From assembly GCF_036320655.1 (NCBI RefSeq), contig NZ_CP143258.1, positions 124,001 through 188,000 of the forward strand: a DNA stretch of 64,000 bases. The letters run 5' to 3'. Below are positions 39,977-48,870 of the stretch, piece after piece. The notes under the pieces were generated by a model that was not told the origin of the DNA, did no database searches, and saw only the letters and a list, made by a program, of their open reading frames with translations. Numbering within the stretch: the stretch's first letter is position 1; the number at the start of each line of letters is the position of its first letter. Position numbers and translations under genes: made by a program. The DNA is from Porphyromonas pogonae (GTDB lineage Bacteria > Bacteroidota > Bacteroidia > Bacteroidales > Porphyromonadaceae).

Positions 39977-40837
39977 ATGAAAAAAGGTACGAACTTAGGG
40001 TTGAGCACACTATTGCTCATAATGATCACTACATGGATCTCGACTACATCCTGCTGTGCCAACAAACCGGCATATGATAGCGAAAACGGAAAATACGTAG
40101 AAAAAAAGGTCAATGTAGGCTCATTCAATGCGATAGATGCCAGCTCCAGCATTGACGTCTATATTTACAACGGCACAAGTAATATTGCTACGGTGAAGGC
40201 AAAATCCGATATAGTAAACAATGTGTTGGTATATGTGAAGGGCAATACGCTTTACGCCAGACTAAAAAGCGGATCATATCGAAATACGGGATCCATCTCT
40301 GTCACAGTGAGCACTACAGCTCTAAGTAGTGTAAGGTCTTCAGGAGCATCTGATATTTACTTCAAATCCCCATTCAAGGGACAAAAGTTGAGAATCAGTG
40401 CATCAGGGTCATCGGATATCAAAGATATCGATGTCGAATACAATCAAATAGAAGTATCCCTTTCGGGCTCGTCCGATATGAAGAAAGGAAAGCTTAAAGC
40501 CGGGGTATGCAACATCATGCTGGGAGGCTCCAGTGACTACTCAGGTACACTCGTATGTACACAACTGATTCTAAAGGCTTCCGGCTCAAGCGACACGCAA
40601 GTAACAGGAAGTTGCAGACAGGCCGATATAATGCTTTCGGGAGCATCTGATTTCAAAGGCAAAGACTTCTCCACTGTTAATGCGTACATCAAAAGTTCAG
40701 GCTCTTCCAATGCACATATCAGAGTCTCCGACAATCTTAATGCACAAGCATCCGGAGCTTCGGACATATACTGCTACGGCACTCCCAAGCAAAAGAATAC
40801 ATCGAGTTCAGGTGCTTCTTCAATAAAGTTTAAGTAA
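39977..40837 (+). CDS. DUF2807 (GIN-domain) lipoprotein-like exported protein
   Basis: A 286-residue exported protein with a signal segment ending ISTTSCC. The mature part is a right-handed beta-helix of the head-GIN type, built of repeats with the pattern S-G-[SA]-S-D: VRSSGASDIYF, ISASGSSDIKD, VSLSGSSDMKK, MLGGSSDYSG, LKASGSSDTQV, MLSGASDFKG, IKSSGSSNAHI and AQASGASDIYC. Such proteins are common in Bacteroidota and are called putative autotransporter adhesins, though the function is not established. The adjacent Cys pair (Cys27-Cys28) could serve as a lipobox. It is followed by dapB, which has its own -7 element. Confidence 0.88.
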   Translation: MKKGTNLGLSTLLLIMITTWISTTSCCANKPAYDSENGKYVEKKVNVGSFNAIDASSSIDVYIYNGTSNIATVKAKSDIVNNVLVYVKGNTLYARLKSGSYRNTGSISVTVSTTALSSVRSSGASDIYFKSPFKGQKLRISASGSSDIKDIDVEYNQIEVSLSGSSDMKKGKLKAGVCNIMLGGSSDYSGTLVCTQLILKASGSSDTQVTGSCRQADIMLSGASDFKGKDFSTVNAYIKSSGSSNAHIRVSDNLNAQASGASDIYCYGTPKQKNTSSSGASSIKFK

Positions 40838-40853
40838 CATTTGAATATCTTAT

Positions 40854-40861
40854 TATCTTTG
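40854..40861 (+). promoter_or_regulatory. -7 element upstream of dapB
   Basis: TATCTTTG, a perfect -7 box, 62 bases before the dapB ATG. No convincing -33 TTG is at the right distance. It would start the dapB-lepB-lepB paralogue-wbqC transcript. Confidence 0.45.
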
Positions 40862-40923
40862 TACTTAATATAATAGAGCGAAGGCGCTATGCCTCCCTGA
40901 CGAAGTACAGAAATAAATAAGAT

Positions 40924-41640
40924 ATGAATATAGCGATTATAGGATACGGTAAGATGGGTCATATCATCGAACGTATCGCCACAGAACGGGGACACCAAAT
41001 AGTTCTTACCATAGATCACGGGCAAGAAGAACTATTTGATGATCCCCGTTTTTTACAAGCTGATGTAGCTATCGAATTCACCTCCCCCGCATCGGCTTAC
41101 CTCAATTGTTCCCGCTGTTTGGATAGAAGTATCCCTGTGGTGTGTGGCTCCACAGGCTGGGCAGAGCACTTACCCGAGATGGAAAAAAGGTGCGAACAAG
41201 AAAATAAAACCCTTTTCTGGGCTTCTAATTTCAGCGTGGGGATGAACCTCTTCTTCGAGCTCAACAAAACATTGGCACGCCTCATGAATGCAGCACCTCA
41301 GTACGCTGTATCTATGACCGAGACGCACCATATACACAAAGTAGATGCCCCCAGCGGCACAGCCATAACCCTTGCAGAAGGCATTATAGCAGAGTCCAAA
41401 AGGTTGCGGCGGTGGGAAAGTGAAGAAAAGAGCGAAGGCGATGTACTGCCGATTTACTCCTTGCGCCAAGGTGAAGTACCGGGCACTCATACTATAGAAT
41501 ATAAATCGCCCGTTGACAGTATAACGATCACCCACGAAGCATTCGGCCGTGAAGGCTTTGCTTTGGGCGCCGTGTTGGCTGCCGAATACACGGCATCGCA
41601 CAGCGGATACCTTACGATGCAAGAGATGTTAAACCAATAG
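40924..41640 (+). CDS. dapB: 4-hydroxy-tetrahydrodipicolinate reductase
   Basis: A 238-residue DapB. The Rossmann start is MNIAIIGYGKMGHIIERIA (GxGxMG). CGSTGW marks the nucleotide-proximal loop. The catalytic signature ETHHIHKVDAPSGTAITLAEGI carries the His-His/Lys and DAPSGTA motif. It reduces the DapA product on the way to meso-diaminopimelate and lysine. It begins a plus-strand cluster with two signal-peptidase genes and wbqC, an order also seen in other Bacteroidales. Confidence 0.97.
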   Translation: MNIAIIGYGKMGHIIERIATERGHQIVLTIDHGQEELFDDPRFLQADVAIEFTSPASAYLNCSRCLDRSIPVVCGSTGWAEHLPEMEKRCEQENKTLFWASNFSVGMNLFFELNKTLARLMNAAPQYAVSMTETHHIHKVDAPSGTAITLAEGIIAESKRLRRWESEEKSEGDVLPIYSLRQGEVPGTHTIEYKSPVDSITITHEAFGREGFALGAVLAAEYTASHSGYLTMQEMLNQ

Positions 41641-41663
41641 CACAGAATACTACACTTACTACA

Positions 41664-43088
41664 ATGTTGAAGCAACATATCAACCCTGCCGAAACTCCGG
41701 CCAAAAAGAAAAAGCGCTATATCACAGGCGCCATAGTAACTATACTTTATATCCTTTTTATCATTTGGGCGGGTCCGTGGTGGTTACTAGGCCTTCCTTT
41801 GGTTATCGACCTTTACTTCACTAAATATATCCACTGGAGTTGGTACAGATCGCACCCCAATAAAACAGTCAGAGTCACCTGCTCATGGATAGGAGACATC
41901 CTCTTCGCTGTGATAGGCGTGGCACTGATCAGTATGTTTTTCTTTCAGAATTTCGCTATACCTTCATCTTCTCTTGAGAAGACTATGCTCATCGGTGATA
42001 AGTTATTTGTGAGCAAGTTGGCTTACGGCCCACGCATGCCCATCACACCCATACACGTACCTCTTACGCACAACACCCTCCCCATTTCAGGGGGCAAGTC
42101 ATATATGGATCACCCGCAGTGGAAATACAGGCGTCTCAAAGGATTCGGGCATGTACAGCGTGAAGATCTCGTGGTATTCAACTTCCCCGCAGGTGACACT
42201 GTAGCGCTCAAAAAGACCAACCCCGACTACTACACCTTGTGCAAGATATACGGCCGAGATGTCGTATGGAGCGACAAAATACAGTTTGGCAATGTGGTGT
42301 ACAGACCTGTAGACAGACGTGACCACTTTGTGAAAAGATGTGTGGGGATGCCTGGTGACAACTTGCAAATCATAAACAATCAACTATACATCAACGGCAA
42401 ACCCGAGCACAACCCCTCTCGCATGCAGCTCAACTACTGGGTGCAGACGGATGGTACTCCTCTCAATCAGGAACTACTCGATGACCTCGGGATCAACTAT
42501 CGTGATGTGGCGGTAATGCAAAGCGATGCTACCCAACAATTCATCAAAGGAACAGGCTTCAAAGCCCTCGCCGATGGGCAATTCGGGGTCATCTATCACC
42601 TACCGCTTACCACAAAGATGCTGGAGACTATCAATAGAGAGCCTTACGTCAAGGGTATATCTGTGGAGCAAGACAACAGCACCGACCTCATATACCCGCT
42701 CACCATCAATACGGGATGGACACGTGACAACTACGGCCCGGTGTGGATACCCCGTAAAGGCATGAAAGTCAAGCTCAATGAGAATGCCTTGGCTCTTTAT
42801 TCTCGCTGCATCAAGAACTATGAAGGCCATGACCTCAAAGTCAATACGGACGGCACCGTGCTTATCGATGGCAAACCCGCCGACACCTACACCTTCGGTC
42901 AGGATTACTACTTCATGATGGGCGATAACAGACACATGTCTGCCGATAGCCGTTACTGGGGATTCGTACCGGAAGATCACATCGTGGGCAAACCGGCATT
43001 TATCTGGCTATCTACCAATGACGAGAAAGGGCTCTTCAACGGTAAGATCAGATGGAGCCGTATGATGCGCCCCGTCAAAGACAAATAA
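41664..43088 (+). CDS. lepB: Signal peptidase I
   Basis: A 474-residue S26 peptidase with two N-terminal transmembrane segments (about 20-50 and 73-95). The catalytic Ser is Ser103 in FAIPSSSLEKTMLIGDKLFVSK, and the general-base Lys is Lys224 in HFVKRCVGMPGD. GDNRHMSADSRYWGFVP provides box E. The protein is long because of an insertion between the catalytic boxes (about 250-400), usual for Bacteroidales LepB. It cleaves signal peptides of exported proteins at the outer face of the inner membrane. It sits 23 bases after dapB and 9 bases before a paralogue that lacks the catalytic residues. Confidence 0.95.
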   Translation: MLKQHINPAETPAKKKKRYITGAIVTILYILFIIWAGPWWLLGLPLVIDLYFTKYIHWSWYRSHPNKTVRVTCSWIGDILFAVIGVALISMFFFQNFAIPSSSLEKTMLIGDKLFVSKLAYGPRMPITPIHVPLTHNTLPISGGKSYMDHPQWKYRRLKGFGHVQREDLVVFNFPAGDTVALKKTNPDYYTLCKIYGRDVVWSDKIQFGNVVYRPVDRRDHFVKRCVGMPGDNLQIINNQLYINGKPEHNPSRMQLNYWVQTDGTPLNQELLDDLGINYRDVAVMQSDATQQFIKGTGFKALADGQFGVIYHLPLTTKMLETINREPYVKGISVEQDNSTDLIYPLTINTGWTRDNYGPVWIPRKGMKVKLNENALALYSRCIKNYEGHDLKVNTDGTVLIDGKPADTYTFGQDYYFMMGDNRHMSADSRYWGFVPEDHIVGKPAFIWLSTNDEKGLFNGKIRWSRMMRPVKDK

Positions 43089-43097
43089 CACCCATAT

Positions 43098-43742
43098 ATG
43101 GAAAACACAAAGCCAAAGAAGCTCAAGGATAGCACCAAATTCCTACTTGCAGCACTCGCCATCGTAGTGTTGGGTATATTGCTTCGTGTCTTTGTGTTTA
43201 CCATCTTCCGGATAGATACCACCGCCATGGAGCCCTCAATGCGTAGCGGCAAGTACACCGTAGCTTGCAAGCTCATGACTCCCGGGCGCAACTCCCGCAT
43301 CGTGTTTACCACATACCCTGACTCCCTCTCGCCCCGAGGCATGCGCTCCATAGGACGCATCATAGGTATGCCGGGCGATACCGTACAGGTAGTGAGGGGC
43401 AAGGTCATGATCAACGGCAAAGCAATATCGTCACCGCACGGCGTCACGTATCAGGACAATTACACAATAGCCGTACCGGTAGGCGGTAGGCGGTACAAGA
43501 TAGATCCCCTGAGCCTTATCGCTTACAGATCCGCCATCAGGACAGAGACGGCAGACATAGCCAAAGGCAAATACAAATTCAAGTCGGGCATGCTCTTTCT
43601 CGATGGCGTGAGGCTGCACGACTTTGTGTTCAAAAGCGACTATTACTGGATTCTCTGTGACAATCAAGCTCACGGCAAACCTGACTCACGCCACATAGGC
43701 ATTATCCCGGCCCAAAACATCGAGAGCGTTGTGCTCTTCTGA
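43098..43742 (+). CDS. Signal peptidase I paralogue lacking the Ser-Lys dyad
   Basis: A 214-residue S26-fold protein with one N-terminal membrane helix (about 15-37). The box that normally reads S-x-S-M-x-P is FRIDTTAMEPSMRSGKYTV, with Ala43 where the nucleophile Ser should be. The box normally K-R-x-x-G-x-P-G-D is SIGRIIGMPGD, with Gly86 where the base Lys should be. Box E (LCDNQAHGKPDSRHIGIIP) is kept. It is therefore very probably not a protease. A precedent is the inactive SpsA next to active SpsB in Staphylococcus aureus. It may assist or regulate the active LepB encoded 9 bases upstream, or bind another export substrate. The frame is intact, so it is not a decaying pseudogene. Confidence 0.9.
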   Translation: MENTKPKKLKDSTKFLLAALAIVVLGILLRVFVFTIFRIDTTAMEPSMRSGKYTVACKLMTPGRNSRIVFTTYPDSLSPRGMRSIGRIIGMPGDTVQVVRGKVMINGKAISSPHGVTYQDNYTIAVPVGGRRYKIDPLSLIAYRSAIRTETADIAKGKYKFKSGMLFLDGVRLHDFVFKSDYYWILCDNQAHGKPDSRHIGIIPAQNIESVVLF

Positions 43743-43755
43743 TATCTCCATACCC

Positions 43756-44403
43756 ATGTTATTACTTTCTACGGCTTACGCCCCTCCCATACAGTTTTTC
43801 GCGCATCTATTCAGGCACCAAGGCGTGTGTCAGCTGGAGGCTCGCGAGAATTTTGTGAAGCAGACCTATCGCAATCGCTGTCACATCTTAGCACCCCAAG
43901 GCATACAGGCACTCACCATACCGGTAGAAAAAGGCCCCGAGCTCAAAACAGCAATCAAAGATGTGCGCATATCCGACCACGGACAGTGGCGACACCTCCA
44001 CAGCCAAGCACTCATATCCTCCTACGGCAGCACTCCTTTTTTTGAGTTTTACTGGGACGATCTGGCACCCTTCTATGAGAAGCGCTATGAATACTTGTGG
44101 GACTACAACAAGGAGATGATACACCTTCTCAGCGATCTGCTGGAGATAGACACCCGCATAGAAGAGACCACAGATTATGTCACGGAAAACCCGTGCGACT
44201 ACCGCTATGCCATCAGACCCAAGCACTCGCCCAGTGATCCCCTCTTCATCCCCCACCCCTACTATCAGGTTTTGGCAGAAGCTAATCACTTCCACCCTAA
44301 CCTGAGCATCTTGGATCTGCTGTTCAACATGGGACCCGAAGCTGCCATCATACTCCGTAAGTCTATCGCCCCCTCAGACAATTCCCTACCATCCAAGCTC
44401 TAA
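43756..44403 (+). CDS. WbqC-like family protein
   Basis: A 215-residue protein of the WbqC family: STAYAPPIQFFAHL at the start, the motif ENFVKQTYRNRCHILAPQGIQALTIPVEKG, ISDHGQWRHLHSQALISSYGSTPFFEFYWDDLAPFYEK and a C-terminal NLSILDLLFNMGPEA. The family occurs in O-antigen clusters and as a conserved stand-alone gene next to lepB in Bacteroidales; its reaction is not established. ATG at 43756, 13 bases after the lepB paralogue stop, is preferred over a TTG at 43729 that would overlap it. Confidence 0.85.
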   Translation: MLLLSTAYAPPIQFFAHLFRHQGVCQLEARENFVKQTYRNRCHILAPQGIQALTIPVEKGPELKTAIKDVRISDHGQWRHLHSQALISSYGSTPFFEFYWDDLAPFYEKRYEYLWDYNKEMIHLLSDLLEIDTRIEETTDYVTENPCDYRYAIRPKHSPSDPLFIPHPYYQVLAEANHFHPNLSILDLLFNMGPEAAIILRKSIAPSDNSLPSKL

Positions 44404-44519
44404 CTTAGGCTCCTTGTAAGAGTATACGACATCACATAAAGGCGTGATACATTTGACAAAATGATGCAATTTTAAGGGTTAAAATATCTATTTGACAAAA
44501 ACCCACTCTATTTCAAGGC

Positions 44520-44551
44520 TTGACAAAGGGGGTATGTATGTTGTATCTTTG
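44520..44551 (+). promoter_or_regulatory. Strong housekeeping promoter, copy C
   Basis: TTGACA, 18 bases (AAGGGGGTATGTATGTTG), TATCTTTG. The sequence is close to copies A (5943-5974) and B (25412-25443). Transcription would start near 44558 and pass through a 57-codon frame and repeat array 2 to the terminator at 45056-45093. Confidence 0.75.
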
Positions 44552-44603
44552 TTCTTTTACTAACATACATCTATCCTAAAAGACTCATTTTATTTCGACA
44601 AAT

Positions 44604-44777
44604 ATGGGATTCAAGACCAATAACAAGACCTGCCCACACACGTGTTATAATGACTTATTCATCAATATGATGAATATAGACTATGTCTATCTCATGAAAT
44701 CAAGACCTTCACCAATCAGCAAATTTATAAGGATTTATAATGCCCAAGCCTACGGATACGTACTACTCCCGGTATAG
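44604..44777 (+). CDS. Possible small protein of 57 residues
   Basis: An ATG-started 57-codon frame, below the usual cut-off, whose start lies about 46 bases from the predicted start of transcription of promoter C. The product (MGFKTNNKTCPHTCYNDLF...YVLLPV) has two Cys near the N-terminus and no recognised domain. Placement after a strong promoter is the main support. No Shine-Dalgarno would be expected in this group, so its absence says nothing. Confidence 0.35.
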   Translation: MGFKTNNKTCPHTCYNDLFINMMNIDYVYLMKSRPSPISKFIRIYNAQAYGYVLLPV

Positions 44778-44842
44778 CTACATCATCCCCCGGTCACTTA
44801 TATATTGCTCCATCTACTCTTATGATATTCTTTTGTCGCAGT

Positions 44843-44974
44843 ACTACAACTAAAACATTCCCGTATCTTAACTAAAACACGAAAACATTTTAGTTAAGAC
44901 TCTTTCGTATTTTAGTTAAAACACCGAAACATTTTAGTTAAAACACGGCGCTATTTTAGTTAAAACACCTCTGT
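44843..44974 (+). repeat. 22-bp tandem repeat array 2 (six units)
   Basis: Units start at 44843, 44865, 44887, 44909, 44931 and 44953, an exact 22-base period. Units 4 to 6 share ATTTTAGTTAAAACAC perfectly, then six variable bases; units 1 and 2 carry the core in the reverse sense (AACT). It is the same repeat, copy number and period as at 5479-5610. Unit 2 here ends in ACACGAAAAC, like unit 4 of array 1. It lies inside the likely transcript from promoter C, 82 bases before a terminator. Confidence 0.9.
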
Positions 44975-45055
44975 GTTTACCAGAGTATAATTGCTATCCA
45001 CAAAGCTATGTCATTAGCATTGCAGATGCACTCATTTTGGCCCGATTTTCTTATC

Positions 45056-45093
45056 AAAAGACCTTCTTTCTACCGAAAAAGAAGGTCTTTTTT
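45056..45093 (+). terminator. Terminator after repeat array 2
   Basis: AAAAGACCTTCTTT pairs with AAAGAAGGTCTTTT around a short loop, followed by further T. It works best on the plus strand. Confidence 0.8.
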
Positions 45094-45242
45094 ACTAAAA
45101 ACAACTTGTCCTAATAATTTAGTTGCCACACTGCCAAGATCTTACAATAATATTTTGGGAGTATTACAACACCTCATCCACAGCAAAATGACACAGTATT
45201 AGCTTATAAACAATCAATGTGTCAAAACAAGACTGGGATTAT

Positions 45243-45429
45243 GAGACCGTTGCATAGCAGGCAAATTGCTTCGTTGCTTGCGAGATTCGTGCTTGGTCAT
45301 TTACCTGAAGTAAACTCCCTGTGCACTCACTCTTAGCGCCTTGCACTTTACCTTCTCTGCCCGGTCAAAGTGTATTTTGTCGGCTTTGCCTCCAAAATCC
45401 ATGAGACTGTTGACTTTTGCAACAGTCTC
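45243..45429 (-). mobile_element. 187-bp MITE, copy 3
   Basis: The same 187-bp element in the opposite orientation to copies 1 and 2, with the 5-bp direct repeat ATTAT at 45238-45242 and 45430-45434. Three copies with three different 5-bp target duplications show independent transposition. Confidence 0.92.
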
Positions 45430-45532
45430 ATTATAAGAAGAACAAACATAAGATATCTAATAAGTTATTGCTGATTGGCAAAGGATGTATTCATAAGAAT
45501 AATGATACAATAAGAAGTCCGGGAGTGGGTAG

Positions 45533-48500
45533 TTATACTTCCTTGACCACTCCTTTGGCTACGTACCACAGAAAACCCCTCACGGGAGCATATCCCATAT
45601 CGGAAAGAAGTGTAGCATAGGCTTTGACCTGGCGACGATGTGCACCATGCTCCTCACCGAACTTATAATCGACCACCACTGCACTCTGATCCGGGTAGAG
45701 TATCACTCTATCAGGCCTGCGAATGCCTCTTATTTCGCCTCCGATAATAGGAGCCTCACTGAGCACTGTGCCTGAGCCATCGAACCACGGTGCTGCCACA
45801 CCCGCAGTCATGAGCTCTTCCAGCTCCGCCTGCAAGTCAAGGGCATCATCGTCCGTAATGAGGCCATCACTCACCGCCTTGTCCAAGGAAGCTTGTAGAT
45901 CATGATATGTCTCTACTGCCGAAAGTATGCGGTGCATGGTCCGCCCATGTTTGCGAGGGCTATCTTCTCTAAAAAATGAGCGACCTTCAAAGAGGATACT
46001 CAAGCGATCCTCAAGAGAGTACGACCTGATTTTGTCAAGAACAATACCCGGCATATCCTCCTCTTCATGAGCCTCGTGAAATGTATACGGGGGATAAGCA
46101 TCCTCAATCCCCTGCTGCTCGTCCGTCACGGTATAAGGGACACAGGCATCGACATCATCCAGAGCTCTGTGTAATAGAAGGTCAATGGACGTTAACTTGG
46201 CATCGGGAGCAGGCTGTACATCGTCGTTGAGCCAGATATGCAGTTCTTGCTTAGCTCTTGTAGTAGCCACATAGAGAAGATTGAGATTGTCTTGTGCCGT
46301 GAGTATTTGCTCACGGAAGTAATCTTTCGCAAAATAGGTATTGGCCAGCTCCGCCACATAGCCTACAGGTATCACAGGCAGGTTGTCAAAAGGAGCTCGC
46401 CCCATGAGATCACACCAAAGAATAGGTGCAAAATTGGCCTTAGGCCCCACAGGCCAATTGGCAAAAGGCATAAGCACCACAGGAAATCCCAGACCTTTGC
46501 TCTTGTGCACTGTCATGAGCGAGATGGCTCTGTCGCTATCAGGGCTTACAATGGTTTCCCTATGCCCGGTCTGATCCCACCAGACTAAAAAAGAAGCAAT
46601 GTCTGCTGAGAGGTCAAACTGAAAGTCATTGACCAAATCGAGCAGTCGCAGGATATAAGAAGTTTCTTCCTCCGGAATATATTCATTGAAGAGCGCCACA
46701 ACACCCTCGGCCGTCTCATAAAGACTCTTACGCCCGTACTCGAGCAGTACTGCGTAATGATCCTCAGGAATCTGTGGAGATACGACTTCAGGATGCGAGA
46801 GGCGTACCAAGCTACCGTATGCTTCGCCCAAGATATAGCGGGTCATGGTATCATCGGCAGCATTGATATATCTCATGGCGGAGACTACGAGCCTCACAGC
46901 ATACGAGCGATCGATGCGCAAAGCCTCTGCGGAAATAACATCCATAGAAAAGCACATCTCTTCAGGCATACGCTCGTACATCAATAGGGCTTGAGCTATG
47001 AGTTGTGCCTGGGCTTTGTCACGTACCAATATAGCTATGTCGGAGGGCTTGAAACCTCTTCGCTGTATGTCTATCACAGTACGTGCCACTTGTGCACACA
47101 CGATTTGGCGTTCGCCGGGCAACACAGTGACATCATCGGAAGTGATGAGATCATCTGATAGTGCACACAGATCGGCATCTCCCTCCACGGCTTCATGCAC
47201 GGAGTATTTGTGGATACGTACGGCTCCATGGTAATCAGCCTTGGACTCGGGTAAGAGCTGAGGAGCCTCACGATAAGCTTGCTTGAAGATCTCTGCCATA
47301 GGGGCAGCTTCAGGGACAATAGATGCCGTGATGAGTGAGTGGAAATAGTGGGTAAGGAGCGCAGGCAGTTGTTGGTAAAGAGCGTTGTTGAATTCGATGA
47401 TCTCCTTGCAACTACGCCAGTTTTGTTGCAGAGTTTCGGGCTTGGCATAAAGCACAAAATCCTGCTCCACGGCGCTGCTCAGCAGAGAGCTGTCGGAATT
47501 GCGAAAGCGATAGATACTCTGCTTCACGTCGCCCACAATAAGATTGTCATGACCTTGTGCAAGACTTTCGGTGAGCAATGGAAGGAAATTATGATATTGC
47601 ATCCGGCTGGTATCCTGAAACTCATCTATCATCTGATGATTGAGCCTATTACCTATCTTTTCATAGATAAAAGGAATATCACTACCGGCAATAATACGAT
47701 GTATGAGTGTGGGGGCATCAGAGATGAGCATCATGTTTTGTTCTTTCTCTATCTCCTGCACCTCTTTGTATATATCAGCGATGAGCCCGTAGCGTGGCAG
47801 TAGCTTCACGGCCTCACGGGCGGTATTGAAGGCCGGGTATGACTTCTCAAAAAGCAACAGCAAGCGAGTCATACACTGCTCTAAACCACCAGCCAAAGCA
47901 GCTTCTATGGCGGCACGGGTGGGTGGTGGTGCACTCTTGGCCGTGAGCTTATCGGGATTGTGTGCGGCATCGGTAAATCGCTTACCGGGAGGGATGGGAT
48001 CAGCACCTGCGGAGATCTTGGCAAACTCGTTCATAGCAGACGTTTTACCGTATGCAAAGCTGGTGACCTCAAGTCCATGACGAGCTATAATATCCAAAGC
48101 CTCTGTGGCAATGGCACGGAGCTCGATGGTGAAATCATCCATGAGTCGGTTTATATCCCTGCCAAAGCGACTGATATCCTCCTTGGACGGGAGGTCGCCA
48201 CGTGACGTAATCTGCTTGAGATCTTCCTTGAATATCTCCTTGCCGAGTGAGAGTAGGATGCGTTTTATATTGTGTCCTTTACCCTTTTGTATCTCTTCTT
48301 CGGTAAGCCGCGTAATCCAGCGGTTAGTGTCCGACTCGGTCTCTTCTTCGCTCAGCTTACCCAAGAGACGAGTCACTGCCTGATCCAAAACCACAGCTTC
48401 TTCCAACGCAATGCGATAGGTACCCGACAGCCCCAACTCACGAGCAAACGACCGAGTGACTTCCTGAAAGAAGGCATCGATAGTTTTGACTCTGAACGAA

Positions 48501-48814
48501 GAGTAATCATGAAGTATCTCCCGCAATACAACAGCGGCTTGCTCCTGCAATTTATCCTGAGAATAACCTAACTTGCTGATCAGCTCGGTACTGAAGGCCG
48601 ATTGATCAGGCGCATATGCCAGATTGTACAGCTCGCTTACAATACGCTCTTTCATCTCTGCCGTAGCTTTATTGGTAAAAGTCACAGCTTGGATATGCCT
48701 GAAAGCATCAGAAGAAGAGAGTGCAAGCTCGAGATAACGCCCGGTGAGTGTGTGCGTTTTGCCTGCACCTGCCGATGCTGTATATACGTATAAAGAAGGG
48801 TTCTGCACTGACAC
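45533..48814 (-). CDS. UvrD/Rep-type helicase-nuclease (AddA/RecB-like)
   Basis: A 1093-residue superfamily 1A helicase fused to a PD-(D/E)XK nuclease. Helicase motif I is TASAGAGKTHTLTGRYL near the N-terminus, motif Ia is QAVTFTNKATAEMKERI, motif II is MIDEFQDTSRMQY, motif III is LIVGDVKQSIYRFRNSD, motif V is LMTVHKSKGLGFPVV and motif VI is LLYVATTRAKQELHIW. The C-terminal 130 residues hold the nuclease core VVVDYKFGEEHGAHRRQVKAY. It would process double-strand DNA ends for RecA-dependent repair. The start is a GTG at 48814, eight codons before the first helicase strand. No AddB-like partner is next to it. The stop lies about 100 bases from MITE copy 3. Confidence 0.92.
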   Translation of the reverse strand: MSVQNPSLYVYTASAGAGKTHTLTGRYLELALSSSDAFRHIQAVTFTNKATAEMKERIVSELYNLAYAPDQSAFSTELISKLGYSQDKLQEQAAVVLREILHDYSSFRVKTIDAFFQEVTRSFARELGLSGTYRIALEEAVVLDQAVTRLLGKLSEEETESDTNRWITRLTEEEIQKGKGHNIKRILLSLGKEIFKEDLKQITSRGDLPSKEDISRFGRDINRLMDDFTIELRAIATEALDIIARHGLEVTSFAYGKTSAMNEFAKISAGADPIPPGKRFTDAAHNPDKLTAKSAPPPTRAAIEAALAGGLEQCMTRLLLLFEKSYPAFNTAREAVKLLPRYGLIADIYKEVQEIEKEQNMMLISDAPTLIHRIIAGSDIPFIYEKIGNRLNHQMIDEFQDTSRMQYHNFLPLLTESLAQGHDNLIVGDVKQSIYRFRNSDSSLLSSAVEQDFVLYAKPETLQQNWRSCKEIIEFNNALYQQLPALLTHYFHSLITASIVPEAAPMAEIFKQAYREAPQLLPESKADYHGAVRIHKYSVHEAVEGDADLCALSDDLITSDDVTVLPGERQIVCAQVARTVIDIQRRGFKPSDIAILVRDKAQAQLIAQALLMYERMPEEMCFSMDVISAEALRIDRSYAVRLVVSAMRYINAADDTMTRYILGEAYGSLVRLSHPEVVSPQIPEDHYAVLLEYGRKSLYETAEGVVALFNEYIPEEETSYILRLLDLVNDFQFDLSADIASFLVWWDQTGHRETIVSPDSDRAISLMTVHKSKGLGFPVVLMPFANWPVGPKANFAPILWCDLMGRAPFDNLPVIPVGYVAELANTYFAKDYFREQILTAQDNLNLLYVATTRAKQELHIWLNDDVQPAPDAKLTSIDLLLHRALDDVDACVPYTVTDEQQGIEDAYPPYTFHEAHEEEDMPGIVLDKIRSYSLEDRLSILFEGRSFFREDSPRKHGRTMHRILSAVETYHDLQASLDKAVSDGLITDDDALDLQAELEELMTAGVAAPWFDGSGTVLSEAPIIGGEIRGIRRPDRVILYPDQSAVVVDYKFGEEHGAHRRQVKAYATLLSDMGYAPVRGFLWYVAKGVVKEV

Positions 48815-48870
48815 TACAGGTAAATAATAATAGAGATATTAAAAAAACAGAGACTGGATTGTGATAAAGT

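Noticed and set aside
43098-43742. Second gene called as an ordinary active signal peptidase I
   Set aside because: Both catalytic residues are replaced (Ala43, Gly86), so activity is not expected despite the fold.
45008-45202. 64-codon plus-strand frame after array 2
   Set aside because: It runs across the terminator at 45056-45093 and has no coding character.
45417-45620. 67-codon plus-strand frame at the end of the helicase-nuclease gene
   Set aside because: It overlaps MITE copy 3 and the antisense of the conserved C-terminus of the helicase-nuclease.
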